Shown in pieces: positions 45,923-56,253 of a stretch of 64,000 bases of DNA (the first letter of the stretch is position 1; each line of letters opens with the position of its first letter). Where the stretch lies: positions 434,001-498,000 of the forward strand of contig NZ_JALIEB010000001.1 of the NCBI RefSeq assembly GCF_025755255.1, read 5' to 3'. The notes below the pieces were generated by a model. That model saw nothing but the letters and a program-made list of their open reading frames with translations, had not been told where the DNA came from and ran no database searches. The position numbers and the translations under genes were made by a program. Source of the DNA: Roseobacter sinensis. Its GTDB lineage: Bacteria > Pseudomonadota > Alphaproteobacteria > Rhodobacterales > Rhodobacteraceae.

Positions 45923-45969
45923 CCGCGAAAGGCCGTCTCAGAACGGTGGATCAGCGACAGGGACCCCAC

Positions 45970-47289
45970 ATGACAGACATCAGCGCAGGCATCTACCGCG
46001 ACCCCGACACGACACCCCCGCTGGCGCAGGCCGTGCCGCTCGGGCTGCAGCACGTGCTGGCGATGTTCGCCTCCAACGTGACGCCCTCGATCATCGTGGC
46101 GGGGGCCGCAGGGCTGGCCTTTGGCGGGCCCGAGCAGGTCTATCTCATCCAGATGGCAATGCTGTTCGCGGGTGTGGCGACCCTGTTCCAGACGGTAGGG
46201 GTCGGACCTATCGGCGCGCGGCTGCCGATCATGCAGGGCACCAGCTTCGCCTTTGTGGGCGTGCTCGCTGGTGTCGCGGCCACCCAAGGGCTGAACGTGG
46301 CACTCAGCGCCTGTATCATCGGCGGCTGCGTGCATTTCGTGCTGGGCGCCTTCATCAAACACCTGCGCTGGCTCTTCCCGCCGCTGGTGACAGGCCTCGT
46401 GATCCTCGCGATCGGCCTCTATCTGATCCCCGTGGCGATCAAATACGCCGCGGGCGGCGCGGCCACTTTCCAGATGGAGGCGGAAAGCTTTGGCTCGCTG
46501 ATGCACTGGTCGGTGGCCCTCAGCGTCGTCATCGTGGCGCTTGTGCTCAAGTTCTTCACAAAGGGCACCTTGTCGAATGCAGCCATTCTCGTCGGGCTGA
46601 TTGTCGGTTACCTGCTTGCGCTGGTTCTGGGCATGGTGAACTTCAGCGCCGTGGCGAATGCCAGCTGGATCACGACGATCACCCCGCTGCCCTACGGGTT
46701 CGAATTCTCGCTGGGCGCGGTGATCGCGGTGACGCTCGTCTCGATTGTGTCAGCCATCGAGACGGTCGGCGACGCCTCCGCCACCACCAAGGCCGGCGCG
46801 GGCCGCGAAGCGACCGATGCCGAAATCTCCGGGGCCACCTACGCGGATGGCCTCGGCACCGCAGTCGCGGGCGTCTTCGGCGGGCTGCCCAACACCTCCT
46901 TCAGCCAGAACGTCGGCATCGTCGGCATGACCGGCATCATGAGCCGCCATGTGGTCACCATCGGCGCGCTGATCCTGATCGTCTGCGGGCTGCTGCCCAA
47001 GATCGGCGCCGTCATCGCCTCCATGCCACTGCCGGTGCTGGGCGGCGGCGTGATCGTCATGTTCGGCATGGTCGTCGCCGCCGGCCTCAACGTGCTGAGC
47101 GAGGTCGAGATGAACCGCCGCAACATGGTGATCATCGCCGTCTCACTTGCCGCCGGTCTGGGGTTGAACCTCGTGCCCACCGCAGTGCAGTATCTGCCGG
47201 GCGTGGTGAAGACGCTGGCCACGTCCGCAGTCGCGCCCACGGCGCTTGTGGCCATCGTTCTGAACCTCGTGCTGCCCGAGGAGATCTAG
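45970..47289 (+). CDS. NCS2-family urate/xanthine permease
   Basis: A 439-residue nucleobase:cation symporter with about 12-14 membrane segments. The family signature Gln-rich PIMQGTSFAFVG near residue 90, the SAIETVGDASATTKAGAG segment and NTSFSQNVGIVGMTGIMSRHV are diagnostic. The last reads as the urate/xanthine branch rather than uracil. Location between the ureidoglycolate lyase and the urate hydroxylase supports urate uptake. The start at 45970 gives the usual N-terminus. Confidence 0.93.
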   Translation: MTDISAGIYRDPDTTPPLAQAVPLGLQHVLAMFASNVTPSIIVAGAAGLAFGGPEQVYLIQMAMLFAGVATLFQTVGVGPIGARLPIMQGTSFAFVGVLAGVAATQGLNVALSACIIGGCVHFVLGAFIKHLRWLFPPLVTGLVILAIGLYLIPVAIKYAAGGAATFQMEAESFGSLMHWSVALSVVIVALVLKFFTKGTLSNAAILVGLIVGYLLALVLGMVNFSAVANASWITTITPLPYGFEFSLGAVIAVTLVSIVSAIETVGDASATTKAGAGREATDAEISGATYADGLGTAVAGVFGGLPNTSFSQNVGIVGMTGIMSRHVVTIGALILIVCGLLPKIGAVIASMPLPVLGGGVIVMFGMVVAAGLNVLSEVEMNRRNMVIIAVSLAAGLGLNLVPTAVQYLPGVVKTLATSAVAPTALVAIVLNLVLPEEI

Positions 47290-47311
47290 CGGCGCGCCCT
47301 TCACCCGTCGG

Positions 47312-47331
47312 CAAATACTCCCGCCGGAGGC
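47312..47331 (+). repeat. Short intergenic repeat AAATA..CCCGCCGGAGGC, copy 2
   Basis: Lies in the 89-bp gap between the permease and puuD genes and matches 27691-27710 in 17 of 19 positions. Function unknown. Confidence 0.45.
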
Positions 47332-47378
47332 GCCCTCGGGACAAGCAAGCGCAGGCGTGACAGCAAAGGACCCAACCC

Positions 47379-48602
47379 ATGTACGACCTCGCCGCCATGG
47401 CCGCCTGGATCGAGTTCGCGGTACGTTGGCTGCATGTGATCACGGCCATCGCCTGGATCGGGTCGTCCTTCTACTTCATCGCGCTGGATCTGGGCCTGCA
47501 TCGCGACCGCACCCTCGCCAGTGGCGCCGATGGTGAAGAATGGCAGGTGCACGGTGGCGGGTTCTACCACATCCAAAAGTACCTCGTGGCGCCCGAGAAC
47601 ATGCCCGACGGGCTGATCTGGCACAAATGGCAGAGCTATTGGACCTGGATCAGCGGGTTCATCCTGCTCGTGCTGGTCTACTATCTGGGTGCGGAGTTCT
47701 ACCTGATAGATCCCGCCGTCGCAGACCTCGCGGCATGGCAGGCCATCGGCCTCTCGCTCGCCTCGTTGGCGTTCGGCTGGGTCGTCTACAATACGCTCTG
47801 CCGGGTCTTCGTCGAGGCGGATCAGACGGTGCTCATGCTCGCGCTCTTCGTTGTTCTCATGGCCATGTCCTACTTCTACGCCTCGGTGTTTTCCGGCCGC
47901 GCCGCGATGCTGCATCTGGGTGCCTTCACCGCCACGATCATGAGCGCCAATGTCTTCATGATCATCATCCCGAACCAGAAGATCGTGGTGGACGATCTGA
48001 TCGCGGGTCGCACGCCGGATGCGAAGTACGGCAAGATCGCCAAGCAACGCAGCACCCACAACAACTACCTGACGCTGCCGGTGATCTTCCTGATGCTGAG
48101 CAACCACTATCCGCTGGCCTTCGCGACGGAGTATACGTGGCTGATCGCCAGCCTCGTCTTCCTGATGGGGGTCACGATCCGGCACTATTTCAATTCCATG
48201 CACGCGCGCCAAGGCCATCCGCATTGGACCTGGGCGGCGACCACGCTGATCTTCATCGGCATCATGTGGTTGTCGACCGCGCCGATGTTCCGCGCGCATG
48301 AGCCCGAGACCGCAGAGGGTGCGGCCCTTCGCTTTGCGCAAGCGCCCGGTTTCGACGAGGTACAAGACATCGTGCTGGGACGCTGCTCGATGTGCCACGC
48401 GGACGAGCCGGTCTGGGAGGGTTTGCTCTGGCCGCCCAAGGGCGTGCGGCTCGAAACCGAACACCAGATCGCCCGTCAGGCCCAATCCATCTACCTGCAA
48501 TCCGGCATCAGCCACGCCATGCCGCCCGCCAATCTTTCTTACATGGAGGAGGACGAGCGCGCCCGTATCGTCGCTTGGTACCGCGCAGCCACGGGCGGGT
48601 GA
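47379..48602 (+). CDS. puuD: Membrane urate hydroxylase with cytochrome c domain
   Basis: A 407-residue inner-membrane enzyme that oxidises urate to 5-hydroxyisourate and passes electrons to the respiratory chain. About eight membrane segments make up the N-terminal urate-oxidase domain ([21 protein letters not shown], then [12 protein letters not shown]). A C-terminal c-type haem domain carries CSMCH (residues 336-340), with likely axial Met381 in HAMPPAN. This is the PuuD type, unrelated to the soluble uricase. It is the first enzyme of the pathway encoded by the surrounding genes. Confidence 0.94.
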   Translation: MYDLAAMAAWIEFAVRWLHVITAIAWIGSSFYFIALDLGLHRDRTLASGADGEEWQVHGGGFYHIQKYLVAPENMPDGLIWHKWQSYWTWISGFILLVLVYYLGAEFYLIDPAVADLAAWQAIGLSLASLAFGWVVYNTLCRVFVEADQTVLMLALFVVLMAMSYFYASVFSGRAAMLHLGAFTATIMSANVFMIIIPNQKIVVDDLIAGRTPDAKYGKIAKQRSTHNNYLTLPVIFLMLSNHYPLAFATEYTWLIASLVFLMGVTIRHYFNSMHARQGHPHWTWAATTLIFIGIMWLSTAPMFRAHEPETAEGAALRFAQAPGFDEVQDIVLGRCSMCHADEPVWEGLLWPPKGVRLETEHQIARQAQSIYLQSGISHAMPPANLSYMEEDERARIVAWYRAATGG

Positions 48603-48607
48603 CCAAG

Positions 48608-48681
48608 GGTGGCCTGAAAGCCCACCCTACCTGCCAAAACGACCGTCGGGACCGGCAGGTGCGGTGGGCTTTCAGGCCACC
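48608..48681. repeat. Large hairpin repeat with 28-bp arms between puuD and mutL
   Basis: Left arm 48608-48635 and right arm 48654-48681 are complementary at 26 of 28 positions, around an 18-nt loop. Arms contain GGCCTGAAAGCCCACC and ACCTGCC. The right arm, read in reverse, carries the same 25-bp sequence seen at 11863-11887. It can act as a bidirectional transcription barrier and is clearly a repeated element. Confidence 0.8.
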
Positions 48682-48735
48682 GCGTCGTCGAAATCTGGTT
48701 TCAGAATCGGCGCGAGACATGCTACACCTTGGGGT

Positions 48736-50553
48736 ATGGCCTTTCTCAACCCCAATATAGGCGGTGAACGCCCCGTCATTCGGCAGCTTGACGAGGCTGC
48801 GATCAACCGGATCGCAGCAGGCGAGGTCGTTGAACGCCCGGCCTCTGCAGTCAAGGAGTTGGTGGAAAACGCACTCGATGCCGGAGCGCGTCGGATCGCC
48901 ATTGATTACGCCGATGGCGGCAAGACCTTGATCCGGGTTCAAGACGACGGCTGCGGCATGACCGAAGCAGAGCTGCCGCTGGCGCTGTCGCGACATGCGA
49001 CCTCCAAGATAGACGGATCTGACCTGCTCGACATCCACACCTTCGGGTTTCGCGGCGAGGCCTTGCCCTCGCTCGGGGCTGTCGGGCGTCTGACCATCGC
49101 AAGCCGCACTGAAGGCGCTGCAGGTGCGGAGCTGTCCGTCTCGGGCGGCCAGCTGTGCGCGCCGAAGCCGGCCGCACTCAACACCGGCACCACCGTCACA
49201 CTGCGCGATCTCTTCTATGCCACGCCTGCACGGCTCAAGTTCCTGCGGACCGACCGGGCCGAAAGCCAGGCGATCGCCGACGTGGTCAGGCGGCTCGCCA
49301 TGGCCGAGCCCTTCGTGCAGTTTGTCCTCCGCGATGTGTCGGGCGACGGTGAGGGCCGAGAGGTCTTCCGGGTCGAGGCGGAGCACGGCGATCTCTTTGG
49401 GGCCCTGCACGGGCGGTTGGCGCGGGTTCTGGGCCGGGACTTCGCCGAGAATGCCCTGGCCATAGACGCTGAACGCGAGGGCCTGCATCTGACCGGTTTC
49501 GCCGCCCTGCCCACCTATTCGCGCGGCTCTGCTGTGGCCCAGTACCTCTTTGTGAACGGGCGGCCGGTCCGGGACAAGCTGCTTATCGGCGCGCTACGAG
49601 CGGCGTACTTCGACTTTCTCAGCCGTGATCGGCATGCCGCAGCAGCGCTCTTCATCGATTGTGACCCCAAGCTCGTCGATGTGAACGTGCACCCGGCCAA
49701 ATCCGAGGTGCGCTTCCGCGACCCGGGCATCGCACGCGGGCTCATCGTCTCGGCGCTGCGCCACGCCCTGGCGCAGGCCGGGCATCGCGCCTCGACCACG
49801 GTCGCCGATGCCACGCTGGGCGCGATGACGCCCGAGCCCACCGGCGCGCGGATCTACCAGATGGACAGACCGCAAGTGCGGCCAGCCTCGCCCGGATTTG
49901 CCGAAACAGCACCGGTCTGGGCGCGGGTCGATGAGCCAATGGCTGAGGTCCCGGCAGAGGCGTCCGATGCCGATCAGCCGTTGGGTGCCGCGCGGGGGCA
50001 GCTGCACGAGAATTACATCATTGCGCAGACGGCGGCGGGCATGGTGATCGTCGACCAGCACGCGGCACATGAGCGACTGGTCTATGAGAAGCTCAAACGG
50101 CAGATGGCCGAAACCGGTGTCGCACGTCAGGCCCTGCTGATCCCCGAAGTGGTGGAGCTCTCCGAGGGGGACTGCGCCCGGTTGCTGGACGCGGCCGAGG
50201 ACCTTGAGAGGTTTGGTTTAATCGTTGAACCATTCGGTGCTGGCGCCATCGCAGTGCGTGAAACCCCGGCCATTCTGGGCGCTGTGGACGCGCGCGCACT
50301 CGTTCTCGACATCCTGGATGAGCTGGCGGATGGGGACAGTTCGAACACCGTTCAGGCGCGTGTCGAGGCGATCCTCAGCCGGGTCGCCTGTCATGGATCT
50401 GTCCGCTCCGGCCGGCGGATGCGGGCCGAGGAGATGAACGCGCTTCTGCGCGAGATGGAGGCGACGCCGCATTCGGGCCAATGCAACCACGGGCGGCCGA
50501 CCTATGTCGAGCTCAAGCTCAGTGATATCGAACGGTTGTTTGGGCGCACATGA
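48736..50553 (+). CDS. mutL: DNA mismatch repair protein
   Basis: A 605-residue MutL. The GHKL ATPase part shows [25 protein letters not shown], the DDGCGM motif and HATSK. The C-terminal part includes the metal-binding endonuclease motif [12 protein letters not shown], beginning at Asp440, plus CHGSVRSG and GQCNHGRPT. An intact endonuclease motif is expected in bacteria without MutH. The start at 48736 gives the canonical N-terminus. It overlaps rmuC by ATGA. Confidence 0.96.
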   Translation: MAFLNPNIGGERPVIRQLDEAAINRIAAGEVVERPASAVKELVENALDAGARRIAIDYADGGKTLIRVQDDGCGMTEAELPLALSRHATSKIDGSDLLDIHTFGFRGEALPSLGAVGRLTIASRTEGAAGAELSVSGGQLCAPKPAALNTGTTVTLRDLFYATPARLKFLRTDRAESQAIADVVRRLAMAEPFVQFVLRDVSGDGEGREVFRVEAEHGDLFGALHGRLARVLGRDFAENALAIDAEREGLHLTGFAALPTYSRGSAVAQYLFVNGRPVRDKLLIGALRAAYFDFLSRDRHAAAALFIDCDPKLVDVNVHPAKSEVRFRDPGIARGLIVSALRHALAQAGHRASTTVADATLGAMTPEPTGARIYQMDRPQVRPASPGFAETAPVWARVDEPMAEVPAEASDADQPLGAARGQLHENYIIAQTAAGMVIVDQHAAHERLVYEKLKRQMAETGVARQALLIPEVVELSEGDCARLLDAAEDLERFGLIVEPFGAGAIAVRETPAILGAVDARALVLDILDELADGDSSNTVQARVEAILSRVACHGSVRSGRRMRAEEMNALLREMEATPHSGQCNHGRPTYVELKLSDIERLFGRT

Positions 50554-51785
50554 TTGAAATTGCGGGACAAACCTACGTTTTGAGCGATCCGGTGGTGATC
50601 GCGGCGCTGTTGGGTGGGGCGGTGATCCTGCTCATGCTTCTGCTCCTGATCATGGCTGTCCGTGCGGCGGGACGCAGTGCCGCGCTGGCAGCACCCCTGG
50701 CCCAGCAGATCGGCGCTTTGGGGCAACATGTCCAGCAACTCGGCGCCGGGCAGGAGCAGCTGCGCGGCGGTCTACAGACAGTTTCGGACACCCAGGCGAC
50801 GGCGCAGGCGCAGGTCATCCAGACGGTCGAGGCGCGCCTCGCCACCGTTCAGCAACAGATGCAAGACCGGCTGGCCGACAACGCGCTGCGCTCGGCCCGG
50901 TCGCTGGCCGAGATGCAGGAACGCATGAAAGAGACGCTGCACGGCTCGTCGAAACAGACCACCACGAGCCTCACGCAGCTGCAGGAGCGGTTGGCGGCAA
51001 TCGACAAGGCGCAGGACAATATCACCAAGCTGTCCGGCGATGTGCTGAGCCTGCAGGACATCCTCAGCAACAAGCAAACGCGGGGTGCCTTCGGCGAGAT
51101 CCAGCTGCGCGACATCCTCTCGAAAGCGCTGCCCGCAGACAGCTACGCTTGGCAGCCGACCTTGAGCAATGGCAAGCGCGCTGACTGCCTCATTCACCTG
51201 CCCAATCCGCCGGGATCCATTGTAATTGATAGCAAGTTCCCGTTGGAGGCCTATGAGGCCCTGCGGGTCGCAGAGACCGACCAGGCCTTGAAAGAGGCGG
51301 TGGCGAAGATGAAGACGGCGGTAACCAAGCACATCACCGATATTGCGGAGAAATACATCATCGACGGCGAAACGGCCGATGGTGCGCTCATGTTTCTGCC
51401 GTCCGAGGCGGTTTATGCCGAACTGCACGCAAACTTCCCCGATCTCGTGCGCAAGGGCTTTGACGCACGGGTCTGGATCGTCAGCCCGACCACCTGCATG
51501 GCGACGCTGAACACCATGCGCGCGATCCTGAAGGATGCGCGGATGCGTGAGCAGGCGGGGGCCATCCGCAAGACGCTGCGGCAGCTGCACCGGGACGTGG
51601 AGCTGGTGGTGGAGCGGGTCGGCAAGCTTGACACTCACTTCGCGCAGGCGCGGGCCGATCTCGACGGCATTGGAACTGCCGCCGAGCGGGCAGGGAAGAG
51701 GGCGGCCCGGCTGGATAGCTTCGATTTTGCGGAGCTGTCGCCCGAGGAAGAAGCCGCCGTCACACTGAGCCGCCCCAAGCCCTGA
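50550..51785 (+). CDS. rmuC: DNA recombination protein RmuC family
   Basis: A 411-residue membrane-anchored protein with an N-terminal hydrophobic segment ([23 protein letters not shown], about residues 14-36), a long coiled-coil (about 45-165) and the RmuC nuclease-fold core: [27 protein letters not shown] and [15 protein letters not shown]. Proteins of this family limit sequence inversions at short inverted repeats. It is translationally coupled to mutL, so two genome-stability genes are made together. Confidence 0.92.
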   Translation: MIEIAGQTYVLSDPVVIAALLGGAVILLMLLLLIMAVRAAGRSAALAAPLAQQIGALGQHVQQLGAGQEQLRGGLQTVSDTQATAQAQVIQTVEARLATVQQQMQDRLADNALRSARSLAEMQERMKETLHGSSKQTTTSLTQLQERLAAIDKAQDNITKLSGDVLSLQDILSNKQTRGAFGEIQLRDILSKALPADSYAWQPTLSNGKRADCLIHLPNPPGSIVIDSKFPLEAYEALRVAETDQALKEAVAKMKTAVTKHITDIAEKYIIDGETADGALMFLPSEAVYAELHANFPDLVRKGFDARVWIVSPTTCMATLNTMRAILKDARMREQAGAIRKTLRQLHRDVELVVERVGKLDTHFAQARADLDGIGTAAERAGKRAARLDSFDFAELSPEEEAAVTLSRPKP

Positions 51786-51849
51786 GGCTTCTTCTTCCGC
51801 ACAACCGGAAGCCACGCCAGGGCTATCCGCAAACAGCGTCGATCTGGTG

Positions 51850-51901
51850 CCGCCCGGCAAAGCCGGGCAGCGCCCGCCCTCTTCGATGGGGGAAGGGCGC
51901 T
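51850..51901. repeat. Double-hairpin repeat between rmuC and uxuA
   Basis: GCCCGGC-AAA-GCCGGGC (51852-51868) is followed at once by AGCGCCC (51869-51875) and GGGCGCT (51895-51901), a second stem with inner CTTC/GAAG pairing. It sits between two convergent genes and could terminate both. It shares the 15-mer GCCGGGCAGCGCCCG (51862-51876) with the element inside the KDG kinase gene. Confidence 0.7.
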
Positions 51902-51926
51902 CGGTCCCGTAGCGCCGCACCTCGCG

Positions 51927-53105
51927 TCAGCCGAGGGCTGCCATGATCCCGCGCAACTCCGCCAAACCGCGCATCCGTCCTATCAGGGGGTAGCCGGGCA
52001 TGCTCTTCGCCTGCCGGTCGTTGAGCAGTTCCTGCCCGTGGTCGGGGCGCATCGGAATCTGCCAGTCGCGCCGGCCTTCTGCCATCCGCCGTCGCTCCTC
52101 CGCCATCAGCGCACGGATCGTGCCGACCATATCCGTATCTCCTTCCAGATGTGCCGCTTCGAAGAAATCGGGGCGCTCTGGATCCGCGCTCAGCCGTTTG
52201 GTGTTCCGCAGATGCGCGAAGTGGATGCGGTCGCCCAGCCTTCGCACGAACTCCGGGGCATCGAAATCGGCGCGCACGCCGAGTGAGCCGGTGCAGAGTG
52301 TGGCGCCATTGGAGGGGCTCGCCACCGCATCGAGCACCGTTGCGTAGTCCCCCGTCGTCGACATCACGCGCGGCAGGCCGAGCAGACCGAAAGGGGGATC
52401 ATCCGGATGGCAACACAGGCGCAGGCCAAGCCGTTCGGCCAGCGGCACGACCTCTGCAAGAAAGTCTATGAGGTTCTGGCGCAACCTCTCCGGTGTGATC
52501 CGCGCATAGCTTCGCAGTTGGGCACGCACATCCTCGACCGTCCAAGTATCGTTGGCCCCCGGCAAGCCGGCAACAATGTTGTCCTGCAGTGCCTTGCGCT
52601 CCGCATCGGACATGCCGGCAAACTGCGCGGCGGCCGCTGTGCGCTGGTCTTCGGAATAATCCTCGGCGGCGCCTTGCCGTGCGAGGATATGCAGATCGAA
52701 AACGCTGAAGTCCTGAAGGTTGAACTGCATCGCGGTTCCGCCATGCGGCTGCGGTGCGCGCAGGGTCGTGCGCGTCCAGTCGAGGATCGGCATGAAATTG
52801 TAGCAGATGGTCTCGACGCCGCGCCGGGCGAGGGCCGCGAGGCTTTCCTTGTAGGCGGCGATATGCGCGGCGGCGTCGGGCGATTGCGTCTTGATGGCCT
52901 CCGAGACGGGCAGGCTTTCGACCACATCCCAAGCGAACCCCGCCTGTGCCAGCATGTCCTGCCGCTTGGCGATTTCTGCGTCCGGCCAGGCTGTTCCGGG
53001 GGCGATATGGTGCAGGGCAGTGACGATGCCTTCGACCCCGACCATGTGCAGATCCTGCAGGGCCACGGTGTCCTGCGGCCCAAACCAGCGCCAGCATTGC
53101 TTCAT
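51927..53105 (-). CDS. uxuA: mannonate dehydratase
   Basis: A 392-residue enzyme that dehydrates D-mannonate to 2-keto-3-deoxygluconate. It starts [14 protein letters not shown], as UxuA proteins do, and shows [30 protein letters not shown] and [11 protein letters not shown], which carry the metal ligands (Cys/His/Asp). The start at 53105 is 9 nt after GGAGG and overlaps the upstream dehydrogenase stop; ATG at 53114 has no spacing from that site. It is the last gene of a four-gene coupled operon. Confidence 0.94.
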   Translation of the reverse strand: MKQCWRWFGPQDTVALQDLHMVGVEGIVTALHHIAPGTAWPDAEIAKRQDMLAQAGFAWDVVESLPVSEAIKTQSPDAAAHIAAYKESLAALARRGVETICYNFMPILDWTRTTLRAPQPHGGTAMQFNLQDFSVFDLHILARQGAAEDYSEDQRTAAAAQFAGMSDAERKALQDNIVAGLPGANDTWTVEDVRAQLRSYARITPERLRQNLIDFLAEVVPLAERLGLRLCCHPDDPPFGLLGLPRVMSTTGDYATVLDAVASPSNGATLCTGSLGVRADFDAPEFVRRLGDRIHFAHLRNTKRLSADPERPDFFEAAHLEGDTDMVGTIRALMAEERRRMAEGRRDWQIPMRPDHGQELLNDRQAKSMPGYPLIGRMRGLAELRGIMAALG

Positions 53106-54154
53106 GGTTGCCATCCTCCGTAAAGCGGGTGATCGGGGGTGATTGGGAGTGTCACCCGGGTGCCGGTGCGCGCAGCGTGGTAGATCGCGGTGACAAGCGC
53201 CACCGAGGCGGCTCCGTCGTCCAGCGTGACCGCAGCACTCGGCCGGCCCGCCAGATCGTCCGCCACCGCGGTCAGAAATCCGTCGAAGCCGGGTGGCTCG
53301 GCGGGCGTTTTGGCCAGCGCCGCATCGATGTCCGACTGCCGCGCAGGGTCTCTTGCGGTGAAGGTCCAGGGGTCGGCTCCCGGAGCGTAGGGCGTGGTCC
53401 CGGAGGTGGCGGTGAGATGCTCGAACACGAAGCGCAGCCGGGTCTCATCGCCGGCGGCACCCAAGGTAATGCTGCTGGTCGCAAGCGCGCCGCCCGCCAT
53501 CTCGAAGGTGATCGCCGCGCAGTCCTCCGTCTCGATCGGATTTACCCGCGTCGTCGTCGCAGCCGAAAGCGCCGCGACCGGCCCCATGAGATGCGTCAGC
53601 AGATCGTGATTGTGGATGGCATGACCCAGCACCGCGCCGCCCTGCTCGCCCGCCCAGGTGCCGCGCCAGGGCACTGCGTAGTAATCCGCACCGCGCGACC
53701 AATGGGTTTCGATTGCGGCCATCTGGGGTCGGCCCACAAGCCCCGCCTCGATCAGCGCTCGCAGTTGCGCCAGGGACGGACCCCACCGGTATTGAAAGAC
53801 CGGGTAGACAGTGCGCTGCGCGGTTTTGGCGGCCTCCCTGATCCGCTCAACATCGGCCAGCGAGGTGGCGAGCGGCTTTTCGCAGATCACATGTTTGCCC
53901 GCAGCCAAGGCCTGCAGCGTCACCGGCACATGCAGATGCGGCGGCAGGCAGATGTCGATGAGGTCGATCGCCGGGTCCTCCAACGCCGTGGCAACATTGG
54001 CGGAGACAGCGAAGCTGTCGTCTGCACGCAACGTCTCTGCACGCGCCTCGTCCCGATCGACGATCATCGCGACGGTGAAGTGGCTTGCAAGTCGGCGGTA
54101 GGCGGTGAGATGCTCCGCCCCGATCCCCGCGCCGAGGATCGCAATCCGTGTCAT
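53102..54154 (-). CDS. Gfo/Idh/MocA-family oxidoreductase
   Basis: A 350-residue NAD(P)-dependent sugar/polyol dehydrogenase. The Rossmann motif is [16 protein letters not shown] (about residues 3-18); the catalytic lysine lies in [10 protein letters not shown] (about 90-99), followed by a C-terminal sheet domain ([16 protein letters not shown]). Stops and starts overlap by 4 bp with its neighbours on both sides. It is one of three consecutive members in this operon with uxuA. The substrate is unknown; a hexuronate or aldonate is suggested by the context. Confidence 0.88.
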   Translation of the reverse strand: MTRIAILGAGIGAEHLTAYRRLASHFTVAMIVDRDEARAETLRADDSFAVSANVATALEDPAIDLIDICLPPHLHVPVTLQALAAGKHVICEKPLATSLADVERIREAAKTAQRTVYPVFQYRWGPSLAQLRALIEAGLVGRPQMAAIETHWSRGADYYAVPWRGTWAGEQGGAVLGHAIHNHDLLTHLMGPVAALSAATTTRVNPIETEDCAAITFEMAGGALATSSITLGAAGDETRLRFVFEHLTATSGTTPYAPGADPWTFTARDPARQSDIDAALAKTPAEPPGFDGFLTAVADDLAGRPSAAVTLDDGAASVALVTAIYHAARTGTRVTLPITPDHPLYGGWQP

Positions 54155-55155
54155 GTGGCGGCCTCTGCACGGGCCTGCGCGGTGAGCGCCAGCTCCATCA
54201 CCGTGAAGCAGTGCTCTTGCGTCATCGCGGTTTCCGTTCGGTGGGCGATGTCATCGGAAAGGCGCCGGAAATAAGGCAGACCGGCATCGCGCGCGTCGAC
54301 TTTCTGGCAGGTCTTGCCGTTGACGAGGATCAGGTGATCGGTGCTCTCGGCGCCGCCCACATCGACGTATTTGCGCAGCTCGATGTAGCCCTCGGTTCCC
54401 AGGATCGTAAGCCGCCCGTCGCCCCAGGTGGGTAGGGCGTCGGGCGTATACCAATCCACGCGGATTGTGCCGGACGCCTGTGCGCTCCGCAGTCCGATCT
54501 CGCCGAAGTCCTGCAAGCCTGGGTCCTTGGGGTTGGCATGGTTGGCGACCATGGCGTGGGTCACCTCGGCTGTGCTTGATCCGGTGAAATGCAGGAACTG
54601 GTCGATCTGGTGTGAGGCAATGTCGGTCAGGATGCCGCCGTAGCGCTCGCGCTCGAAGAACCAGGCCGGCCGGGTGGCGCGGTTGAGCCGGTGCGGGCCG
54701 AGGCCCGCCGTATGCACGACCCGGCCAATCGCGCCCTGCTCAACCAGCTCTGTGGCGCGCGTCACCGCCGGCACCTCGAAGCGCTCTGAGAAATTGATCG
54801 ACCAGATCCGCCCCGTCTCCGCGACGCAGGCCTTGATCTGCTCAAGCTGGTCGAAGGTCGTGCAGCCGGGCTTGTCGGTCATCACGTCCATACCTTTGCG
54901 CATGGCGCGGACGGCCAGATCGGCCCGGTCGGCAGGGACGGCGGAGATGAGTGCGAGCGCAGCACCTGCGCCGAGCGCCTCGTCGAGTGTGGCAAAGCGG
55001 TGCAGATCCGGGAAGCGCCTGGTGAAACCGGCAAGCGTCTGAGGCGCGCCCTCGGTCCAGTAACCCAGACAGCGTGACCCGGTCCGCAGCATGTTTTCGG
55101 TCATGCCGTAGATATGGCGGTGATCGAGACCAAGGGCGATGAAGGGCGGGCTCAT
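54151..55155 (-). CDS. Gfo/Idh/MocA-family oxidoreductase
   Basis: A 334-residue member of the same family. The N-terminus ([19 protein letters not shown]) has a degenerate Rossmann glycine pattern. The dehydrogenase lysine segment is present as [11 protein letters not shown] (about residues 95-105, Lys in DKP). The C-terminal domain includes [20 protein letters not shown] and [11 protein letters not shown]. The unusual N-terminus may reflect altered cofactor use or a non-redox role. It overlaps both neighbouring genes by 4 bp. Confidence 0.83.
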   Translation of the reverse strand: MSPPFIALGLDHRHIYGMTENMLRTGSRCLGYWTEGAPQTLAGFTRRFPDLHRFATLDEALGAGAALALISAVPADRADLAVRAMRKGMDVMTDKPGCTTFDQLEQIKACVAETGRIWSINFSERFEVPAVTRATELVEQGAIGRVVHTAGLGPHRLNRATRPAWFFERERYGGILTDIASHQIDQFLHFTGSSTAEVTHAMVANHANPKDPGLQDFGEIGLRSAQASGTIRVDWYTPDALPTWGDGRLTILGTEGYIELRKYVDVGGAESTDHLILVNGKTCQKVDARDAGLPYFRRLSDDIAHRTETAMTQEHCFTVMELALTAQARAEAAT

Positions 55156-56186
55156 GGGCGGGGGATCTCCGTGGTTTGGCCGTTGCCGCTCGCGCGCTCC
55201 ATCGCATCGATGACGCGGTGCGCCTCGAGCGCACTGCGCCCCGAGGCAAGGGGCTCTGCGCCAGTCGACAGGCAGGCGGCGAAATCCTCCAGAACGCTCT
55301 GGTGCCAGGCATGGGTGAAGGCCATCGGGTCTGCGCCGCCGCCGGTGCTGGCTTCCGCGCCGAAACTCTCAACCCGTCCGTCCAGATGGGTGACCGTCAG
55401 CACGCCCGAGGCGAGGCGTGCTGCGGCCTCGCTGCCCTGGATTGAAATGCTCTCGGCCTCACCTGGATAAGCGGCGGTGGTGGCCACAAGGCACCCGCAG
55501 GCGCCGCTCTCCAGCGAAAAGAGCGCGCCCGCCCAGTCTTCGGCCTCCAGCGCATGCAGCGGCGTGGTGCGCATCATCGCCTGCACTGTCTGCATCGGAC
55601 CCAGCAGCCACAGCGCGAGATCGAGCGTATGGATCGCCTGGTTGATCATCACGCCCCCGCCGTCACGGGCATAGGTCCCGCGTCCGGGTGCATCGTAGTA
55701 CGCTTGGTCGCGCCACCAGGGGACCCGGATCTCGACGGTTGCGACCTGGCCAAACGCGCGCCCGTCCAGAAGCTGTTTCAGCTTCTGGGACGCTGCGCGC
55801 GCCCGGTGCTGCAAGACGAGGCCGAGCGGGACGCGAGCCGTCTCGCACCGCCTCACGATGGCTTCCGCAGCGGCAAGCGTGCGTTCGATGGGCTTTTCCA
55901 TCAGGATCGGTTTGCCCGCCGCACTCAGCACCTCGACCAGGTCGTGTCGCGCATCTGGCGGCGTGGCGATGACAGCGAAGTCGATGGTCTCATCCGCCGC
56001 AATCTCCTTGATGGCGCGGCACACCGGCACCGGATACCCAAGCTCAGCCGCGGCTTTCGCAGAAAAAGCCGCAGCCCGCGCGGGATCTCGACCCATGACC
56101 GCGGCGAGCTCGATCCCCGCCGCGTCGCGGATGGCGGCCAGATGCGTGTCTGCCACCATACCCAGGCCGATCAATACCGTCTTCAT
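55152..56186 (-). CDS. Gfo/Idh/MocA-family oxidoreductase
   Basis: A 344-residue dehydrogenase with a standard Rossmann motif (TVLIGLGMVADTHLAAI, about residues 3-19), the catalytic-lysine motif ILMEKPIERTL (about 91-101) and the C-terminal GGGVMINQAIHTLDLALWLLG. The start at 56186 has GGGAGGGG upstream. It is the first gene of the four-gene minus-strand operon that ends with uxuA, and diverges from uxaC across 67 bp. Confidence 0.9.
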   Translation of the reverse strand: MKTVLIGLGMVADTHLAAIRDAAGIELAAVMGRDPARAAAFSAKAAAELGYPVPVCRAIKEIAADETIDFAVIATPPDARHDLVEVLSAAGKPILMEKPIERTLAAAEAIVRRCETARVPLGLVLQHRARAASQKLKQLLDGRAFGQVATVEIRVPWWRDQAYYDAPGRGTYARDGGGVMINQAIHTLDLALWLLGPMQTVQAMMRTTPLHALEAEDWAGALFSLESGACGCLVATTAAYPGEAESISIQGSEAAARLASGVLTVTHLDGRVESFGAEASTGGGADPMAFTHAWHQSVLEDFAACLSTGAEPLASGRSALEAHRVIDAMERASGNGQTTEIPRP

Positions 56187-56253
56187 ATCCCCTCCCGTTT
56201 CGGGCAGAGTTGCACCAATGGCGGGGGAAGGCCATGCCAAAGATGGGGGATGC

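Noticed and set aside
56187-56253. ATGGC-N8-GCCAT inverted repeat in the divergent uxaC control region
   Set aside because: Only 5-bp arms in GC-rich sequence; not distinctive enough to call an operator without comparison.
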